From assembly GCF_035989265.1 (NCBI RefSeq), contig NZ_JAYKZX010000003.1:1302001-1366000 (forward strand): DNA of 64,000 bases, written 5' to 3'. How positions within the stretch are numbered: position 1 is the stretch's first letter; every line of letters starts with the position of its first letter. Below are positions 53,469 to 61,703 of the stretch, one piece after another. The notes below the pieces were generated by a model, which had not been told where the DNA came from, made no database searches, and saw only the letters and a list, made by a program, of their open reading frames with translations. The translations under genes were made by a program, and so were the position numbers. The stretch is from Sphingobium sp. HWE2-09 (lineage in GTDB: Bacteria; Pseudomonadota; Alphaproteobacteria; Sphingomonadales; Sphingomonadaceae).

Positions 53469-54194
53469 TCACTTGGGGAAGGCGGACTGCTTGGCGTCGA
53501 TGCGATCAAGGCAGACATCTTCGGGGAAAATCGCGTCGGGCTGGCGCTTGTAGGTGACGACGGCGTCCCACGGTTTGGTGAAATAGTCGGGATCCTCGAT
53601 CGTGATCCGGTCTTCCAGCGTGTTCGCGTCGATCAGGCGATAGCGTTCGGTGACCTTGAGGTCGTAGCCATGGGGCACGAGATCGTCGATCAGGGTCCGG
53701 TCAGACGCACCTTCCATGACGGACACCAAAGTGTCGCCTTCCCAATGGCCCTTGGACTTGCCGGTCATGGTGGGCACCAGCCCCTGCCCCATCAGGTCGG
53801 GCTGCGGCGGGACGCCGACATTGATCTGCCGCAGCGCGCGGTTCCATTCATAATCGAAGGTCACGACATTCTGCCGGTTCCAGATCTTGAACCGCATCGG
53901 CGTCAGCGCCAGGCGTGGCACGCCAGGATTGGAGCAGCGCGACAGGGTGATGTCGTAATCGTCAAACTTGCCCTTTACCTTAAGTGCCTTGTTCGCGTCA
54001 TAGGCCTTGCGCCCTTCCGCGGTGAAGGGAATGGCGCCGGACACCGGCTTCAGGATGGTGGTGGGCGTCGCGATCTTCCATACGCCCTCCAGCTGGGGTG
54101 GCGAACCCTGGGCCGCACCGACGGTGGCGATGGAGAGCGCCATGCCGGTCAGCACGGCGCGCAGGGCGATGTGGCGCTTCCTGTCGATGCCCAT
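53469..54194 (-). CDS. Family A secreted protein of unknown function (copy 4)
   Basis: A 241-residue exported protein; AAAGAGG precedes the ATG at 54194. Motifs: 'LEGVWKIATPTTILKPVSGA', 'RCSNPGVPRLALTPMRFKIW', 'FDYEWNRALRQINVG', 'GKSKGHWEGDTLVSVMEG', 'RTLIDDLVPHGYDLKVTERY' and 'FPEDVCLDRIDAKQSAF'. It is very similar to copy 1 along its whole length, including the end, suggesting that cassettes 1 and 3 arose by duplication. It is ten bases after DUF6152 copy 3. Confidence 0.83.
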   Translation of the reverse strand: MGIDRKRHIALRAVLTGMALSIATVGAAQGSPPQLEGVWKIATPTTILKPVSGAIPFTAEGRKAYDANKALKVKGKFDDYDITLSRCSNPGVPRLALTPMRFKIWNRQNVVTFDYEWNRALRQINVGVPPQPDLMGQGLVPTMTGKSKGHWEGDTLVSVMEGASDRTLIDDLVPHGYDLKVTERYRLIDANTLEDRITIEDPDYFTKPWDAVVTYKRQPDAIFPEDVCLDRIDAKQSAFPK

Positions 54195-54204
54195 GTCGCC
54201 TCTT

Positions 54205-54612
54205 TCAATTACCGCCGGCACGGGCGGCTTCGCTGTCGGAGAAAGTCCGGCCGTCCGATAGCTTGAGGCTGGACATCGCACCGCCCGGCTGGCCGCCGGT
54301 ATTGGGATGATAGGTCACCTTGACCTTCTCGCCGCGCTTGAAGTCGCGAGGCACGAAACCCTGTTTGGAGAACATCAGCGGACTGCCGCTGACGACCGAC
54401 ATTTCCTTGGGCTTGCCCTTCTCCAGATAGATCAGCACCATGGAGGAATGCGGCGCGCCCCAGCGAAATTCCTTCAGCGTGCCTTCGGCGCTGAGCGTCC
54501 GGCTCATATCGTAGGCCGCGAAGCTATGATGCGCGAGCGCGGAGCCGGTCATTGCACCGACGCCGACAGCCGCGACCGCCCCTAAGCACCAATATGATTT
54601 GAACATATTCAT
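54205..54612 (-). CDS. DUF6152 family periplasmic protein (copy 3)
   Basis: A 135-residue exported protein. GGAG seven bases before the ATG at 54612 supports the start; the signal peptide ends 'TGSALA'. The mature protein begins 'HHSFAAYDMSRTLSAEGTLK' and continues 'EFRWGAPHSSMVLIYLEKGK', close to copy 1. It heads cassette 3 (DUF6152, A, B, SnoaL, two DUF6644 genes) and is divergent from the two-component system. Confidence 0.87.
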   Translation of the reverse strand: MNMFKSYWCLGAVAAVGVGAMTGSALAHHSFAAYDMSRTLSAEGTLKEFRWGAPHSSMVLIYLEKGKPKEMSVVSGSPLMFSKQGFVPRDFKRGEKVKVTYHPNTGGQPGGAMSSLKLSDGRTFSDSEAARAGGN

Positions 54613-54995
54613 TCTGCAGCTCCAAACCAGCGATCTAGCGGATCGTCCTAATGCTATTATGTGCAACAGAGCCAGGGGCGGAAAAAAGCGCGTCCGGCCA
54701 TCAATGGCGGACTTGGCAGCATGACCCATTCTAATGCCCCCTGATCATGGCGCTTCACGGAGTGCCACATATTAAGGGGACACGACCTGAGAGCCACGCT
54801 CGCTATCCTACTCCCGAACACTTATTGCCTTTCGGGATTGACTAAACCGTGCAAAGATGACTGTCTAGTCTAAATCTTTAGGATGTTAGGGGATTTCGCA
54901 TCTTTTGCGTCACCAGAGAGAAACGAGCAAATTCCATGGATAAAATGCCGCCACCAATATAAGCAAGAGCGGCGGTAGAGAGCCGGATAATCGAA
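54613..54995. promoter_or_regulatory. Divergent promoter region between DUF6152 cassette 3 and response regulator
   Basis: A 383-base gap without a credible gene. It must hold promoters for the leftward cassette and the rightward two-component system. The stretch around 54,830-54,960 is AT-richer. The placement suggests the response regulator may bind here, but no repeat typical of OmpR-family sites was identified with confidence. Confidence 0.45.
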
Positions 54996-55715
54996 ATGGA
55001 CCTATACGAAACCAACTTGGAGAGGTTGCCCCATATTCTGCTCATCGACGATGATCGCGAGCTTACCGATATGCTTGCCGAGTATCTGACCGGCGAAAAT
55101 TTTCGCGTGGATGCGGTGAACGACAGCGAGAAAGGCGGCGTCGAAGCCTTGTCCGGTCGCTATGATATCATAGTGCTCGACGTCATGATGCCCCGCCGCT
55201 CCGGCATCGAAATATTGGAGCATATTCGACAGTCGAGCGATGTACCGATTTTGCTGCTGACCGCACGCGGAGAAGAAATCGACCGGATTTCCGGACTTGA
55301 TCTGGGCGCGGACGATTATGTGCCAAAGCCCTGCTCGCCAGGCGAACTGGTCGCACGCCTACGGGCTATATTGCGGCGGGTTTCCAAGAATCAGGACCGC
55401 GGCGGGGTCACCGAGCCAGTCGTCATCGGCCATCTCAAACTTTGGACCAAAATCCGAAAGGCCCAGTGGCACAATGTACCGCTCGACCTGACGGGCGCCG
55501 AATTCAGCCTTTTGGAAGAACTGGCGCGCCATGCCGGTCAGATCGTCAGCAAGCAGCACCTCTCGCTTAACGCACTTGGTCGAGCACTGACTCCCTATGA
55601 CCGACGCATCGATGTCCATATGAGCAGCATCCGCCACAAATTGGGGCCAAGACCCGACGGCCATCCCTGGATCGTGGGCGTGCGTGGTCTGGGTTATCAG
55701 TTGGCGAGTGAGTAG
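54996..55715 (+). CDS. OmpR-family response regulator
   Basis: A 239-residue regulator. The receiver domain has the acidic pair in 'LLIDDDRELT', phospho-acceptor Asp62 in 'IIVLDVMMPRRSG' and Lys111 in 'YVPKPCSPGEL'. The C-terminal winged helix includes 'LDLTGAEFSLLEELARHAGQ' and 'RRIDVHMSSIRHKLG'. It resembles CpxR-type regulators. The histidine kinase gene follows after seven bases. Cassette 3 is divergent and a likely target (inference). Confidence 0.92.
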   Translation: MDLYETNLERLPHILLIDDDRELTDMLAEYLTGENFRVDAVNDSEKGGVEALSGRYDIIVLDVMMPRRSGIEILEHIRQSSDVPILLLTARGEEIDRISGLDLGADDYVPKPCSPGELVARLRAILRRVSKNQDRGGVTEPVVIGHLKLWTKIRKAQWHNVPLDLTGAEFSLLEELARHAGQIVSKQHLSLNALGRALTPYDRRIDVHMSSIRHKLGPRPDGHPWIVGVRGLGYQLASE

Positions 55716-55722
55716 GTCGCCC

Positions 55723-56982
55723 ATGTGGTCGCTCGCCCCCATTCGCCCCGGTCGGTTGTTCTGGAAACTGTTCGTCGCCTTCACATTGGCCACGGGTACG
55801 TCATTCCTTGGCGGCATCGGCCTGCTGATGGTGACCAAGCCGCTGATCGAGCCATTTGGCGCTTTGGACGGAACACAGGCATCTGGAAAAGGCGTCGAGC
55901 CACAATTGCCTGCGGGTCGCGCGTCGGCATTGAAAGGCGGCATCGGCCTGTTTCGAAGTGACGGGACGTGGCTTGCAGGCGCACGCGAAGCGGCGTGGGG
56001 CGAAAGCCTGCCGATCGAACTGACGACCCGCGATGGCGTTCGCTATCGCCTCATGGTGCACGCCAGTGGCGTGTCCCCGTTCGACAGGACATATCCGCTG
56101 GTGATCGGCGCGTTGGTAAGCCTGTTCTTCAGCGCGGCCGTCGCCTGGTATATTGCGCGCCCCCTGACACTTCTCAGTCAGGGCTTCGAAGCGGTCGGAG
56201 CCGGTCAACTTGCGACCCGCGTGCATCCCTTGGTGGGAAAGCGACGTGACGAGATCGCCGACCTGACCCGCGAATTCGATGGCATGGCCGCCGAACTGCA
56301 ACAGCTTATGACGGCGCAGGAACGGCTAATGCACGATATTTCCCACGAGCTTCGTTCGCCGCTCGCGCGCCTTCAGGTCGCTATCGGCTTGTTTCACCAA
56401 TCCCCGGAAAAATTGCCGGATATGCTGGCAAGGGTGAAGCATGAGGCGGAACGGCTCGACCAACTGATCGGCGAACTGTTGACACTGGCCCGGCTCAAGT
56501 CGGGCGCCCCCGACATCGCGCCTGCGCCGGTCGATATCATCGACCTGCTTGCCTCCATCGTCGACGACGCCAATTTCGAGGCCCACGCAAAAGATTGCGC
56601 GGTCTATCTCACGGCTCCAGCATCGTTCGTGACCGTCGCGCAAGGCGAATTGCTGTACCGCGCTTTCGAAAATATCATTCGCAATGCCGTCAAATTCTCG
56701 CCCGCCAAAGCCCGGATCGATGTCTTCGCCGAAGAGGACGATCAGAATTTGCGCGTGCGCGTCGTGGATCAGGGATCAGGCGTGCCTGACGATATCATCC
56801 ACGAGATATTCGAACCGTTCAAGCGCGCCGAAAACGATGCCTCGGTCGGCGCGGTCGGCTTTGGCCTTGGCCTCGCCATCGCGCGCTTCGCCATCGAGCG
56901 CCATGGCGGTATCATAACGGCGAAATCGGATGGCGGCCTGACGATCATAATAGACCTTCCGCGCAGAAGCGAAACGTATTGA
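55723..56982 (+). CDS. Sensor histidine kinase partner of the OmpR-type regulator
   Basis: A 419-residue membrane kinase. Helix 1 is at residues 13-38, followed by a small periplasmic domain of about 85 residues and helix 2 at 124-144 ('YPLVIGALVSLFFSAAVAWY'). Then come HAMP, the phosphorylation site His208 in 'HDISHELRSPLARL', the N box 'NIIRNAVKFSP', 'DQGSGVPDD' and 'GLGLAIARFAIERHGG'. It resembles CpxA-type kinases, which sense envelope conditions. That fits a neighbourhood of exported proteins. Confidence 0.92.
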   Translation: MWSLAPIRPGRLFWKLFVAFTLATGTSFLGGIGLLMVTKPLIEPFGALDGTQASGKGVEPQLPAGRASALKGGIGLFRSDGTWLAGAREAAWGESLPIELTTRDGVRYRLMVHASGVSPFDRTYPLVIGALVSLFFSAAVAWYIARPLTLLSQGFEAVGAGQLATRVHPLVGKRRDEIADLTREFDGMAAELQQLMTAQERLMHDISHELRSPLARLQVAIGLFHQSPEKLPDMLARVKHEAERLDQLIGELLTLARLKSGAPDIAPAPVDIIDLLASIVDDANFEAHAKDCAVYLTAPASFVTVAQGELLYRAFENIIRNAVKFSPAKARIDVFAEEDDQNLRVRVVDQGSGVPDDIIHEIFEPFKRAENDASVGAVGFGLGLAIARFAIERHGGIITAKSDGGLTIIIDLPRRSETY

Positions 56983-57031
56983 AAAATCATAGGACTGCGT
57001 CAGCAAGGGCCATAATCCTTTCGCACGCCGA

Positions 57032-57979
57032 TCATGCCACGGATCGGTCGGGATCGAGATCGTTCAAGGCGCGATCCCATGGCAGATTGTCAGCGAAACG
57101 CCGGGCAAAAAAATCGACAAGCAATTTCACTTTGAGCGCGCCACGATGCGTGGTCGGATAGGTCGCGCGCAATTCAAGCTGCGGATGCAATTCGTAGCGG
57201 GGCAATAACGGCACCAACACGCCGTTGATCAGATCGTCGCCGCAAACGAGCGTCGGCAGACAACTGATCCCCGATCCCGAACGGGCAAAATCATGGAGGA
57301 GATGCACCGAATTGCTGCGAAGCTTCGCCACGAGATCGACCGCCGTCTCTTCACCCCCGGCATTGCGAAATATCAAACGATGCCGTGTCGGATTGCCCGA
57401 ATAAAGACCCAGTTCATGGGCTGCAAGCTCCGCTGGCAAGAAAGGCGTCCCATGTTTTTCCAGATAGTCCGGGGATGCGCAGAATATTCGGCGAACCGGG
57501 AATAGTGGGCGTTCGATGACATTTTCGGCTCGTGACCGAAAAATTTGAAAAACGACATCGCAGGCCTCTTCCGCAGGATTGACCATCTTGTCGCTGACCA
57601 CGACGTCCAGACTGATATCTGGATATGTATCGCAGAAATCTTTCAATGCGCGCCCGAAATGCCCACTCGCAAAACCAGGCAGCACCTGAATGCGCAATGT
57701 CCCGGCCAGGCTGCCATGCGCAAGCCGCATGCGATCGGTAACCAATTCCATCCGGGTGACGAGATCGGCGCATTCTTCAAATACCGCATGCCCTACCTCC
57801 GAAAGCACGACCATCCGCGTGGAACGATGGAACAACGACGCCTGGACATATTTTTCCAGCTGCTTGATGCGGCTGCTCACGACGGACGGACACAGCCCCA
57901 GCTGACGCGCGGCATTGCTGAAATTCTGCGTTTCCGCGACGCGGACGAACGCCTGCAAACACAGAAATCTCTCCACCAT
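57032..57979 (-). CDS. LysR-family transcriptional regulator
   Basis: A 315-residue regulator. The helix-turn-helix region is 'QNFSNAARQLGLCPSVVSSR', followed by 'IKQLEKYVQASLFHRSTRMV'. The effector domain runs from about residue 90. AAAGGAG precedes the ATG. It is divergent from the alpha-galactosidase gene across 128 bases and probably regulates it. It is convergent with the sensor kinase gene. Confidence 0.88.
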   Translation of the reverse strand: MVERFLCLQAFVRVAETQNFSNAARQLGLCPSVVSSRIKQLEKYVQASLFHRSTRMVVLSEVGHAVFEECADLVTRMELVTDRMRLAHGSLAGTLRIQVLPGFASGHFGRALKDFCDTYPDISLDVVVSDKMVNPAEEACDVVFQIFRSRAENVIERPLFPVRRIFCASPDYLEKHGTPFLPAELAAHELGLYSGNPTRHRLIFRNAGGEETAVDLVAKLRSNSVHLLHDFARSGSGISCLPTLVCGDDLINGVLVPLLPRYELHPQLELRATYPTTHRGALKVKLLVDFFARRFADNLPWDRALNDLDPDRSVA

Positions 57980-58107
57980 CCTTCTCCTTTGAGCGAAGCC
58001 GCCAGAAGCTAAATACTCAATAAATAAACGAATCGTTCATATTTGACCATTTTGTATAATATATGCGCATATCCGGCTGGGCAAATGAACGGGAGAGGAA
58101 GAATGCA
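57980..58107. promoter_or_regulatory. Divergent promoter region of LysR and GH27 genes
   Basis: An AT-rich 128-base gap. It contains a short inverted repeat (AACGA-A-TCGTT near 58,028-58,038) and a perfect TATAAT at 58055-58060 oriented toward the alpha-galactosidase gene. A good -35 box at the expected distance was not found, which would fit activator-dependent transcription. Confidence 0.4.
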
Positions 58108-59388
58108 ATGCGGTTGATGACACCGATATTGGCTGTTTTCGCGCTGATCGCCGCGCAAATCCCCGTCCATGCGTTGGACAATGGCGTGGCGCAAACGCCG
58201 CCGATGGGTTGGAACAGCTGGAATAAATTTGGCTGTGACGTATCGGAACGGCTGATACGTGAAACCGCCGACGCGATGGTCCAATCGGGCATGCGCGATG
58301 CCGGCTATCAATATGTCATCATAGACGATTGCTGGCAGGTCGCGCGGAGCGCGGATGGCACGCTGGTGGCTGACCCGCTTAGATTTCCGTCGGGTATGAA
58401 AGCCCTGGCCGACTATGTTCATGCACGCGGCCTAAAATTCGGCCTCTATTCGGCAGCGAGCGACCGCACATGTCAAGGGCGGCCGGGCAGTCGCGGCCAT
58501 GAAGCGCAAGATGCCCGTAGCTTTGCGCAATGGGGTGTCGATTACCTCAAATATGACTGGTGCACTTTTGAAAAGATGGATGCCCCGAGCGCTTACGCAA
58601 AGATGCGCGACGCGCTGTTGGCGACCGGTCGACCGATCCTGTTCAGCATCTGCGAATGGGGGCAATCGAAGCCAGCCAGTTGGGCAGCAACGGTCGGCAA
58701 TATGTGGCGCACGACAGGCGACATTGCGGACGCTTTCGATCGTGAAGCCATGAAGGGACCGCCGCCGGGCCAGCCGGGCGGAACCCTGCCCCCTCCGCCC
58801 GGAATGGCCGGATTGCCTGCTGGCGCTCCGCGCCTGCCACCGGGCACCGTCCTGCCGGAAATGGGTTTGGGCGTATTGCAGATACTCGATCGCCAGGCAG
58901 GGCTGGCCCGCTTTGCCGGCCCTGGAGGATGGAACGATCCCGACATGCTCGAAGTCGGCAATGGCGGCATGACAGACGATGAATATCGGGCGCATTTCGC
59001 ACTCTGGGCTATCCTCGGCGCGCCGCTGATCGCGGGCAACGACGTGCGTAATATGGACGCCAAAACGCACGCTATCCTCACCAACGCTGCCGTTATCCGT
59101 GTCAGTCAGGATCGGGTAGGCAAAGCAGGCGACCGTCTAGCCCGCATCGGTGACGCCGACATTTGGGGACGCCGTCTGGAAAATGGCGGTTTGGCCACGG
59201 CGCTCCTCAATCGGGGAACGACATCTATGGAAATCAGGATCGACGCCAAATTGCTGGGATTGGCATCGGGCACATGGAGGCTGCGCGATCTGTGGAACGA
59301 CAGGGATCTTGGAACGCTGGGCGATTTTCGCGCCTTCGTCGTCGCACCGCATAGCGCCCTGATGCTGACAATTATCCCTGACGGTTAA
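58108..59388 (+). CDS. GH27 alpha-galactosidase-like secreted enzyme with Pro/Gly insert
   Basis: A 426-residue exported glycoside hydrolase of family 27. GAGAGGAAG precedes the ATG at 58108; the signal peptide ends 'AQIPVHA'. Family motifs: 'TPPMGWNSWNKFGCDVSE', 'YVIIDDCWQ', nucleophile Asp150 in 'VDYLKYDWC', probable acid/base Asp205 in 'MWRTTGDI', and 'GGWNDPDMLEVGNGGMTDDE'. Residues of about 215-256 are a Pro/Gly-rich insertion between the acid/base and 'GGWNDPDML' that is not usual for GH27. Expected activity is release of terminal alpha-galactose (or a related sugar) from oligosaccharides or glycosides in the periplasm. Confidence 0.9.
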   Translation: MRLMTPILAVFALIAAQIPVHALDNGVAQTPPMGWNSWNKFGCDVSERLIRETADAMVQSGMRDAGYQYVIIDDCWQVARSADGTLVADPLRFPSGMKALADYVHARGLKFGLYSAASDRTCQGRPGSRGHEAQDARSFAQWGVDYLKYDWCTFEKMDAPSAYAKMRDALLATGRPILFSICEWGQSKPASWAATVGNMWRTTGDIADAFDREAMKGPPPGQPGGTLPPPPGMAGLPAGAPRLPPGTVLPEMGLGVLQILDRQAGLARFAGPGGWNDPDMLEVGNGGMTDDEYRAHFALWAILGAPLIAGNDVRNMDAKTHAILTNAAVIRVSQDRVGKAGDRLARIGDADIWGRRLENGGLATALLNRGTTSMEIRIDAKLLGLASGTWRLRDLWNDRDLGTLGDFRAFVVAPHSALMLTIIPDG

Positions 59389-59484
59389 ATTCTGTTTTGA
59401 CCATGATCGGAAGCGTGGGTCGCGACCTCCCGACCAGGAGCAGCGATCTTCCGGTAAAAGGCGTCGTGCAAAGCTGCCCGGCGT

Positions 59485-59537
59485 GCCGGAATGACCCGGC
59501 AGCCGGACAGTAAGATGCAGAGGTGCAGCCCTGCATC
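59485..59537. terminator. Candidate hairpins between convergent GH27 and esterase genes
   Basis: Two short perfect stems lie in the 163-base convergent gap: GCCGG-N6-CCGGC (59485-59500) and GATGCAG-N10-CTGCATC (59514-59537). Their position between converging genes suggests termination, but neither has a T-run. Confidence 0.3.
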
Positions 59538-59551
59538 TATCCTAACGCCGC

Positions 59552-61138
59552 TCAGTCCCGCACCGCGCCGCCGGTGACTGGGCGAACCGCGACGGATCGG
59601 AAGAAATCAAGTTTGCGCGCGTCCGGCCACTTGCCTGGACCGGCAACCTTGCCCAGTTCCAGCAATGTCCGGCTGGACGGGTCATATAGCGGCCAGCGCA
59701 AATCGGTGGTGTTGGGATCGCCGGTGCGCGCGAACGCCACAAGCGAACGCGTCATCGCCCGGCTGAATGCCCTATCCGCGCTTGTCCAAGCACGGGTCGG
59801 GCGGAACTGGTTGAAACTGTCGAGTGTACCGAGCCAGAATGGCACTTCGGATGTGTGATAGGCTCCCGCCGTCACCGGATCCATATCGCTCAGAACGACC
59901 CCGGGCGCAAAGCTGTGCGCGCGCGAAAACTCGTAGCTGAATATCTTCGACCGTCCGTGCGCCGCCTGCGCCCGCGCCCAACTGTCCATCCCGACCGCCA
60001 TCGTGCCATCACGATCGGCCAGGCGCGCTTGTGTCCGCGCCTGTTCGTCATTCGATGCCGGATATAGCGCCATGAACGTCGACAGCTGCGCGCCGAATTT
60101 CGCCTTCGCTTTGGCGCGATAGTCTTCCAGCCCTTGGATCGGCCCAAGCCCGCCAAAGGATTCGTCATGCGTGAAGCCGAGCAACAGCGGCACATCATTC
60201 TGTGCCGATCGCGCGAAAATCTGCTCGACACTGTACGGGAAAAAATACCCGTCCTGCACCGGACCGATCTTTGGACCATCGGCGACCCGGGGCACCACGA
60301 TCTTGTCGGCCGGCAGGGCGCGAAGCTCGGCGATCGACTTGGCCCGCAAATAGGTCTGCAGCTTGACCCCCTCCTGCTCCGCATCCGGCAAAGGCGCCAT
60401 CGCGCTCGGCCCGTCAAGCACCGCGCCGCTCATACCGGCGGCACGATGAAACAGGCCGCGTGCGAGGGGAGAGGCCTGTAGCGCGCCCACCGACATGGAG
60501 CCTGCGGACTGGCCTGCAATCGTCACATTGTCGGGATCGCCGCCGAACCGTGCGATGTTGCGCCGGACCCATTGCAACGCCGCGATCTGATCGAGAAAAG
60601 CATAGTTGCCCGATGACTTGTGCGCAGATTCCGCCGATAGTTCGGGATGCGCAAGAAAGCCCAGCGCGCCCAGGCGATAGTTGAAATTGACGAAGACCGC
60701 GCCTTCGCGACTGACCGCTTCGCCGCCATAAAGCGCCATGCTGGACGATCCGACATAGAAGCCGCCGCCGTGGATATAGACGATGACCGGTGCCTTCTTG
60801 CGCGCAGCGGTCGTCCAGATGTTGAGATAGAGGCAATCCTCGCTGGTTATTTCCGCGCCGGCATATTGATTGGTCATCACCCCGCGCTGTGGCTGCATGC
60901 ATTGCGGGGCAAAATGATCCGCATGATAGGTGCCGTTCCAGCGCGCGGCGGGTTGCGGATCACGCCAGCGCAGGTCGCGCACAGGCGGCGCTGCATAGGG
61001 AATGCCGAGATAAGCCTGCCCGCCCGACGGCAATGCAACCCCTTCGATCGCTCCCTGATCGAGGGTAACATGCGGGGGTTGCGCGACTGGCGGCGCCGCA
61101 GTCGCCAGCCCAGCCTGCGCCGCCAGCCCCATGGCCAT
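59552..61138 (-). CDS. Type B carboxylesterase, secreted
   Basis: A 528-residue carboxylesterase/lipase family protein. Motifs: 'TSEDCLYLNIWTT', oxyanion-hole 'YIHGGGFYVGSSSMALYGGE', nucleophile Ser211 in 'TIAGQSAGSMSVG', and a likely His in 'GAYHTSEVPFWLG'. The ATG at 61138 lacks a nearby ribosome site; AGGAG lies about 30 bases upstream and would suit a rare in-frame ATT or ATC start that adds 'IRIPTSL' to the signal peptide. It is read together with the receptor remnant but after a strong terminator. It could deacylate a glycoside that GH27 then cleaves (inference). Confidence 0.88.
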   Translation of the reverse strand: MAMGLAAQAGLATAAPPVAQPPHVTLDQGAIEGVALPSGGQAYLGIPYAAPPVRDLRWRDPQPAARWNGTYHADHFAPQCMQPQRGVMTNQYAGAEITSEDCLYLNIWTTAARKKAPVIVYIHGGGFYVGSSSMALYGGEAVSREGAVFVNFNYRLGALGFLAHPELSAESAHKSSGNYAFLDQIAALQWVRRNIARFGGDPDNVTIAGQSAGSMSVGALQASPLARGLFHRAAGMSGAVLDGPSAMAPLPDAEQEGVKLQTYLRAKSIAELRALPADKIVVPRVADGPKIGPVQDGYFFPYSVEQIFARSAQNDVPLLLGFTHDESFGGLGPIQGLEDYRAKAKAKFGAQLSTFMALYPASNDEQARTQARLADRDGTMAVGMDSWARAQAAHGRSKIFSYEFSRAHSFAPGVVLSDMDPVTAGAYHTSEVPFWLGTLDSFNQFRPTRAWTSADRAFSRAMTRSLVAFARTGDPNTTDLRWPLYDPSSRTLLELGKVAGPGKWPDARKLDFFRSVAVRPVTGGAVRD

Positions 61139-61186
61139 CAGAGAGGTCGGAATGCGGATAATATTCTCCTAACGCCAGATCATAGG

Positions 61187-61232
61187 AAAAACTCGCCCTG
61201 CGCCCCTTGCCGTGAAAGGCGGGGACGCAGGG
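61187..61232 (-). terminator. Rho-independent terminator after the receptor remnant
   Basis: On the minus strand, ten bases after the receptor stop, a long stem (CCCTGCG with CGCAGGG, then CCCC with GGGG and GCC with GGC, small bulges) closes a six-base loop and is followed by TTTTT shortly after the stem. It is the clearest intrinsic terminator in the window and should insulate the esterase gene from upstream reading. Confidence 0.75.
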
Positions 61233-61241
61233 CAGGACGCT

Positions 61242-61703
61242 TTAGAATTTGAAACGCACGCCGCCTCTGTACGTCCGGCCCATCAGGTCGTAATAGGCGC
61301 TGCCCGGCGCGGGCAGTGGCGGATCCTTGTCGAACACATTGTCGACGTTGAAGTAGATGGTGAACTGCTTTTCAGCACCAAAGGCATAGCGAGCGCCGAG
61401 GTCCAGATAGGCGACGGCCGGGATGTCATTGTTGGTGATGCTGGTGGTCAGCGCCGGGTTGTAGTTCGCATCATCCGGCCCGTAGAGACCGTTATTCTGC
61501 TTCGACTTCGACACCCATCGCGCATTGGCGTTGAGGCCGAGGCCACCAATCTCATAATCCAGCGTCACATTGACCAGCCATTTCGGCAGGCCCGCCGGAC
61601 CGCCAAACTGGGCACCAGTCTGACCGGCACGGTCGATGCCATTGGGAAATAGCGTCGAGACATCATTGGAGGATTCGAACGTCATGACATGCGTGGCCAG
61701 CAC
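61242..61703 (-). pseudogene. C-terminal remnant of a TonB-dependent receptor
   Basis: About 153 residues remain of a receptor of perhaps 900. The remnant has typical last barrel strands ('PKWLVNVTLDYEIGGLGLNA', 'VAYLDLGARYAFGAEKQ', 'NVDNVFDKDPPLPAPGSAYY') and ends 'YRGGVRFKF' with a terminal Phe. The signal peptide, plug and most of the barrel are missing. Upstream, the sequence changes directly into a truncated integrase gene, with a junction near 61,700-61,715. It should not be functional. Confidence 0.85.
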
